From Pullichristensenella sp963930055 (GTDB lineage Bacteria > Bacillota > Clostridia > Christensenellales > Aristaeellaceae): DNA of 64,000 bases. The DNA lies in the NCBI GenBank assembly GCA_963930055.1, contig CAWVKS010000004.1, forward strand, positions 245,701 to 309,700, read 5' to 3'. The notes under the pieces are model-generated. The model saw nothing but the letters and a program-made list of their open reading frames with translations. It searched no databases and had not been told where the DNA came from. The position numbers and the translations under genes are program-made. Shown in pieces: positions 61,395 to 64,000 of the stretch; the first letter of the stretch is position 1; each line of letters opens with the position of its first letter.

Positions 61395-62429
61395 TCACTG
61401 CGCGCGCAGGTCGATGAGGTACTTGACCGCTTTGCGCGCGCGCAGGCCGGCGTAGGCGTCGGCGATCTCCCTGAGCGGCACGGGCACGTCCAAATCGTAA
61501 AAGAGGGAAGCGTCCAGCGCCCCTTCGCGGATGCGGAGGACGACTTCGTCGTGCGTCTCCGGCTCGTCATAGCCGTCGCAGTAGACGCGGAAGGAATGGG
61601 CGGCGAGGAAGGGGTTGACGGCGTAGTCGCGCCGCGCGTGCCAGCCGTATACGCCCACCACCGCGCCGGCGTTCAGGAGCGGCAGGGCAAGGCTGGCGCT
61701 TTGGGGATAGCCAACGGCGTCGATGAAGCAGTCGATCCCTTGCGGCAGCGCGTCGCGCAGGCGCGCCCCCGCATCCTCCGCGCGATAGTCGATATAGGCG
61801 CGCGCCCCGGCGCGGCGGAACAGCTCCTCGCGCGCGGCGGAACCGAGCGCGCAGACCTCCGCGCCGGCATAGGCGCAGTGTTCGGTAAACGAAAGCGCGT
61901 TCGCCCCGGAGCCGGCGATGAGCACGCGCATGCCGCTCTGCACGCCGATGCGCCGCGCGTAGCTGAGCGTCTCCCGCCAGGTAATGATCATCGGCGCGAC
62001 GCGCTCGGGGATGTCCGGCGGCACGACTTTGTTGACGCGTGACTTCGCATACAGGGACGCATCCATCCCGTCGGCCTCCATCGCCTGCCAGTCGCGCGCC
62101 ACGCCGTACTGGGCAAAGCCGCCCCAGACGGCGGAGAGCGCCTCCGTCTCCGGCGCGCCCACGCGGGTGATGAGGTCGCCGACGGCGAAGGACGTCGCCT
62201 TTTCGCCCACGGCGACGACGCGGCCCACGCTCTCGTGGCCGAGGATGCCCGGGTAGCGCAGGGGGCGGCGGTGCGCGTGGTCAATGACGCCCTGGTCCGT
62301 GCCCGCGCAGGTCGCCCCAAAGCGCATCTCCACCAGCGCCTCATAGGGGCCAAAATCAGGGATGGGTACGGGACGCACCTCCAGCGTTTTTTCCGGGGTG
62401 ACGATGGCGGCAAGCATCGTATCGTTCAT
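61395..62429 (-). CDS. Zinc-type medium-chain alcohol/polyol dehydrogenase
   Basis: 344 residues. The catalytic zinc site has CAGTDQG and GHESVGRVVAVGE; the Rossmann fold is RIGVQSGMRVLIAGSGANALSF. The four-cysteine structural zinc loop is missing, as in several sugar- or polyol-acting members. MIITWRETLSYARRIGV and LPLLNAGAVVGVYGWHARRD are typical of the family. Substrate unknown. Start at ATG 62429 with GGGAGG and 7-nt spacing. The frame is open into the upstream acetyltransferase. Confidence 0.85.
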   Translation of the reverse strand: MNDTMLAAIVTPEKTLEVRPVPIPDFGPYEALVEMRFGATCAGTDQGVIDHAHRRPLRYPGILGHESVGRVVAVGEKATSFAVGDLITRVGAPETEALSAVWGGFAQYGVARDWQAMEADGMDASLYAKSRVNKVVPPDIPERVAPMIITWRETLSYARRIGVQSGMRVLIAGSGANALSFTEHCAYAGAEVCALGSAAREELFRRAGARAYIDYRAEDAGARLRDALPQGIDCFIDAVGYPQSASLALPLLNAGAVVGVYGWHARRDYAVNPFLAAHSFRVYCDGYDEPETHDEVVLRIREGALDASLFYDLDVPVPLREIADAYAGLRARKAVKYLIDLRAQ

Positions 62430-62432
62430 CAT

Positions 62433-62924
62433 CGCGCCTCCCTGACGTTTTTCCGCCGCCCCCGCAGGGGCGCCCGGCGGCTTTTCCAAAATAAAATTCC
62501 TGAGCGCCACGCCCTTGCGCCAGACCGTCTGCGGCCGCACGAGGCGGTAGCCGCGGCGCAGGAAGAAGGGCAGCGCGGTGACGGAGGCGTGCACGCACAC
62601 GGCCCTGCCCGCCGCGCGCGCTTCGAGCCGGTCGCACAGCGCCGTGGCTACTCCGCGCCGCTGGAAGTCCTTATGTACATAGAGGCGGTCGAGATAGCCC
62701 GTCTGGTCGATGTCCCCAAACCCGACGATCCCGCCGTCCAGAAGCGCTACCAGGGAATCGTGCTCCTCCAGCGAGCGCGCCCACGCCTCGCGGTCGGGAT
62801 CTCCGTCTGCCCAGGCGTCCACCTGCGCCTGCGTATAGTCGCCGACACAGGACGCATGCACCGCCTCATAAAACAGCGCCAGGACGGCATCCAAATCGCC
62901 GCGTTCCCAGTCGCGTATCTCCAT
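62433..62924 (-). CDS. GNAT-family acetyltransferase, reading frame open into the dehydrogenase
   Basis: Starts MEIRDWERGDLDAVLALFYE and has YLDRLYVHKDFQRRGVATALCDRLEARA (acetyl-CoA loop) and ASVTALPFFLRRGYRLVRPQ, a complete GNAT domain of about 150 residues. The normal end should be near VALRNFILEKP; instead the frame runs through a GC-rich inverted repeat into the dehydrogenase start without a stop. Either a real fusion or a base error that removed the stop. GGAGG lies 5 nt before ATG 62924. Family members acetylate small amines; substrate unknown. Confidence 0.8.
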
Positions 62925-62955
62925 ATCGGCCTCCATGAACGCAACATGCGCCGCG

Positions 62956-64000
62956 TCAGGCGTGGCGCATGAAGAATGTGAACATCGCCCGCGCCCCGGC
63001 CTCGGGATAGGTGAGCAGGAGCTCCCACTGCCCGTCGGGGAAGCTGGCGCTCGCCTCCAGCCGCCTCGCGTCGGCCACGGGCTTGCCCTCCCACGAAAGC
63101 AGCATCGGCCCCAGCCGCGCGCCGCCGCCGAAAAATTCCGGGGAGAAGGGCGAATGGAAGGCGTAGACAACGGGACGGGGCGAGGCAAAGTCAAACACGT
63201 CCACCAGCTGCGCGCCGTATTCCCCGCGCGAAAGCATCAGCGTGCGCTGATGGGCGCGCACGCCTTCCTCGGCGGCATAGGCGTGCGTGACGTCCACGCC
63301 CATGATGGCGCGGTCGGCGTCGGAAAAGTCCCAGTCCGGCAGCGGCTCGGCCAGCGGCGTGGGCAACTGCGCAAGCGGCAGGTTGCCGCCGCTCAATACG
63401 CAGGCGCGGTCGAGGAAAACGCAGACGTCGCCGACGTTGGCGCTCCCTCCGCCGCTGGTGAGGCCGCAGAAGAACCCCGCGCCGCGGGCGGAGCATCAGC
63501 CGGCCGTCCTCCAGCGCCGCGTGTTTGAGCCGGGGCGCGGGGGGAGAAATCCTCCTCCAGTTCCGCGCGCAGGGATACGTCCAGCAGCCGCCCCGTGGAG
63601 GTGGGGGAGGGCACGGGGCGGGCGCGGTGCAACGCCGCCCCCAACGCCCGCAGCGCCCCGTCGCCGGCAAAACAGCCGAGCCGGTAAACAGCGGCCCCGG
63701 AAAGTTCCAGCCGCACAGCGCCCTGGGCGCAGGTGAAGAACCAATCCTCCTGCACATGGGAAAAGAGGATCTCATCCAGCCAGGCTTCGCCGGGCACAGA
63801 GTGCGTAAGGTCCGCCGCCCCGGCGCTGACGCGGCGGACGATCTGGGCGAGGTCGGCGAGCGCGCAGGCGTCGGCCAGGCGACCCGGTAGCGGCGCGCGC
63901 TCGCGTTCGGCGCAGGCGCAGGCCGCGTCCAGCCGCCGCAAGAGCGGCTTGAGCGCCAGGAAAAGCCGCTCGCGGTCATCCTCAACACGCGATCTAGTGT
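62956..64000 (-). CDS. Heparinase II/III-like protein, 5' part outside window, frame disrupted
   Basis: The frame enters from the right window edge. The first part has helical repeats (LADLAQIVRRVSAGAADLTH, GEAWLDEILFSHVQEDWFF, AVYRLGCFAGDGALRALGAAL) like the alpha-toroid of polysaccharide lyases. After frameshifts near 63535 and 63485 the frame continues LKHAALEDGRLMLRPRG, then GVDVTHAYAAEEGVRAHQRT, LMLSRGEYGAQLVDVFDF and VVYAFHSPFSPEF, similar to the C-terminal beta-sheet domain of heparinase II/III-like enzymes. I am not certain of the family. It lies 32 bp upstream of the acetyltransferase gene. Confidence 0.45.

Overview
The window looks like a GC-rich, spore-forming, low-oxygen-lifestyle member of the Clostridia (Bacillota). 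The support is a PolC-type replicative polymerase, a LonB-like sporulation protease, spoVAC-spoVAD-spoVAE, long-form HPF, the DXP isoprenoid route (dxr, ispG), the gene order frr-uppS-cdsA-dxr-rseP-ispG-polC, strong AGGAGG ribosome binding sites with GTG/TTG starts, and TTGACA/TATAAT promoters. The genus cannot be fixed from the sequence alone.

Layout. 1-2.9 kb: a Crp/Fnr regulator cut by the window edge, tRNA-Leu(CAA), and an ECF sigma factor with a membrane anti-sigma/DUF4349 partner. 2.9-10.7 kb: SIMPL-domain protein, C_GCAxxG_C_C protein, membrane diguanylate cyclase, hpf, lonB, and a TetR-MFS pair with matching operators. 10.8-20.6 kb: the frr-to-polC housekeeping operon. 20.8-30.6 kb: two exported proteins of unknown role, acetyltransferases, pyrG-guaA, a second diguanylate cyclase, a HAD phosphatase. 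30.8-40.6 kb: PiT phosphate transporter with DUF47 partner, an mglBAC sugar ABC operon, lactate dehydrogenase, the spoVA operon, a TraX-like membrane protein. 40.7-48.2 kb: AraC regulator, YbjN protein, lipid kinase, BMP-type nucleoside ABC operon. 48.3-64 kb: mscL, a two-gene SUF pair, a UvrA paralogue, tRNA-Ser and tRNA-Leu(UAA), pgi, a DmpA-family peptidase, a DMT exporter, engB, lon, an XRE regulator, an acetyltransferase/alcohol dehydrogenase pair and a partial heparinase-like gene.

Two things stand out. First, a 202-bp structured repeat occurs twice in opposite orientation (5552-5753 and 8956-9157). Each copy sits exactly between two copies of the local terminator hairpin, and the two copies show compensatory base-pair changes. 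It behaves like a small non-autonomous mobile element or mobile structured RNA that duplicates terminators. Second, nearly every gene between about 2.95 and 19.7 kb is broken by single-base frameshifts although motifs stay intact, while 19.7-62.4 kb is clean. Frameshifts return near 63.5 kb. This is best read as poor local consensus sequence, not gene decay, so coordinates of those genes are outer limits of a disrupted frame.

How it fits together: nutrient uptake (phosphate, galactose-type sugars, nucleosides), glycolysis to lactate (pgi, ldh), nucleotide synthesis (pyrG, guaA), isoprenoid, lipid and envelope building (dxr, ispG, uppS, cdsA), envelope sensing (ECF sigma/anti-sigma, rseP, mscL), c-di-GMP signalling, and sporulation/dormancy (hpf, lonB, spoVA).
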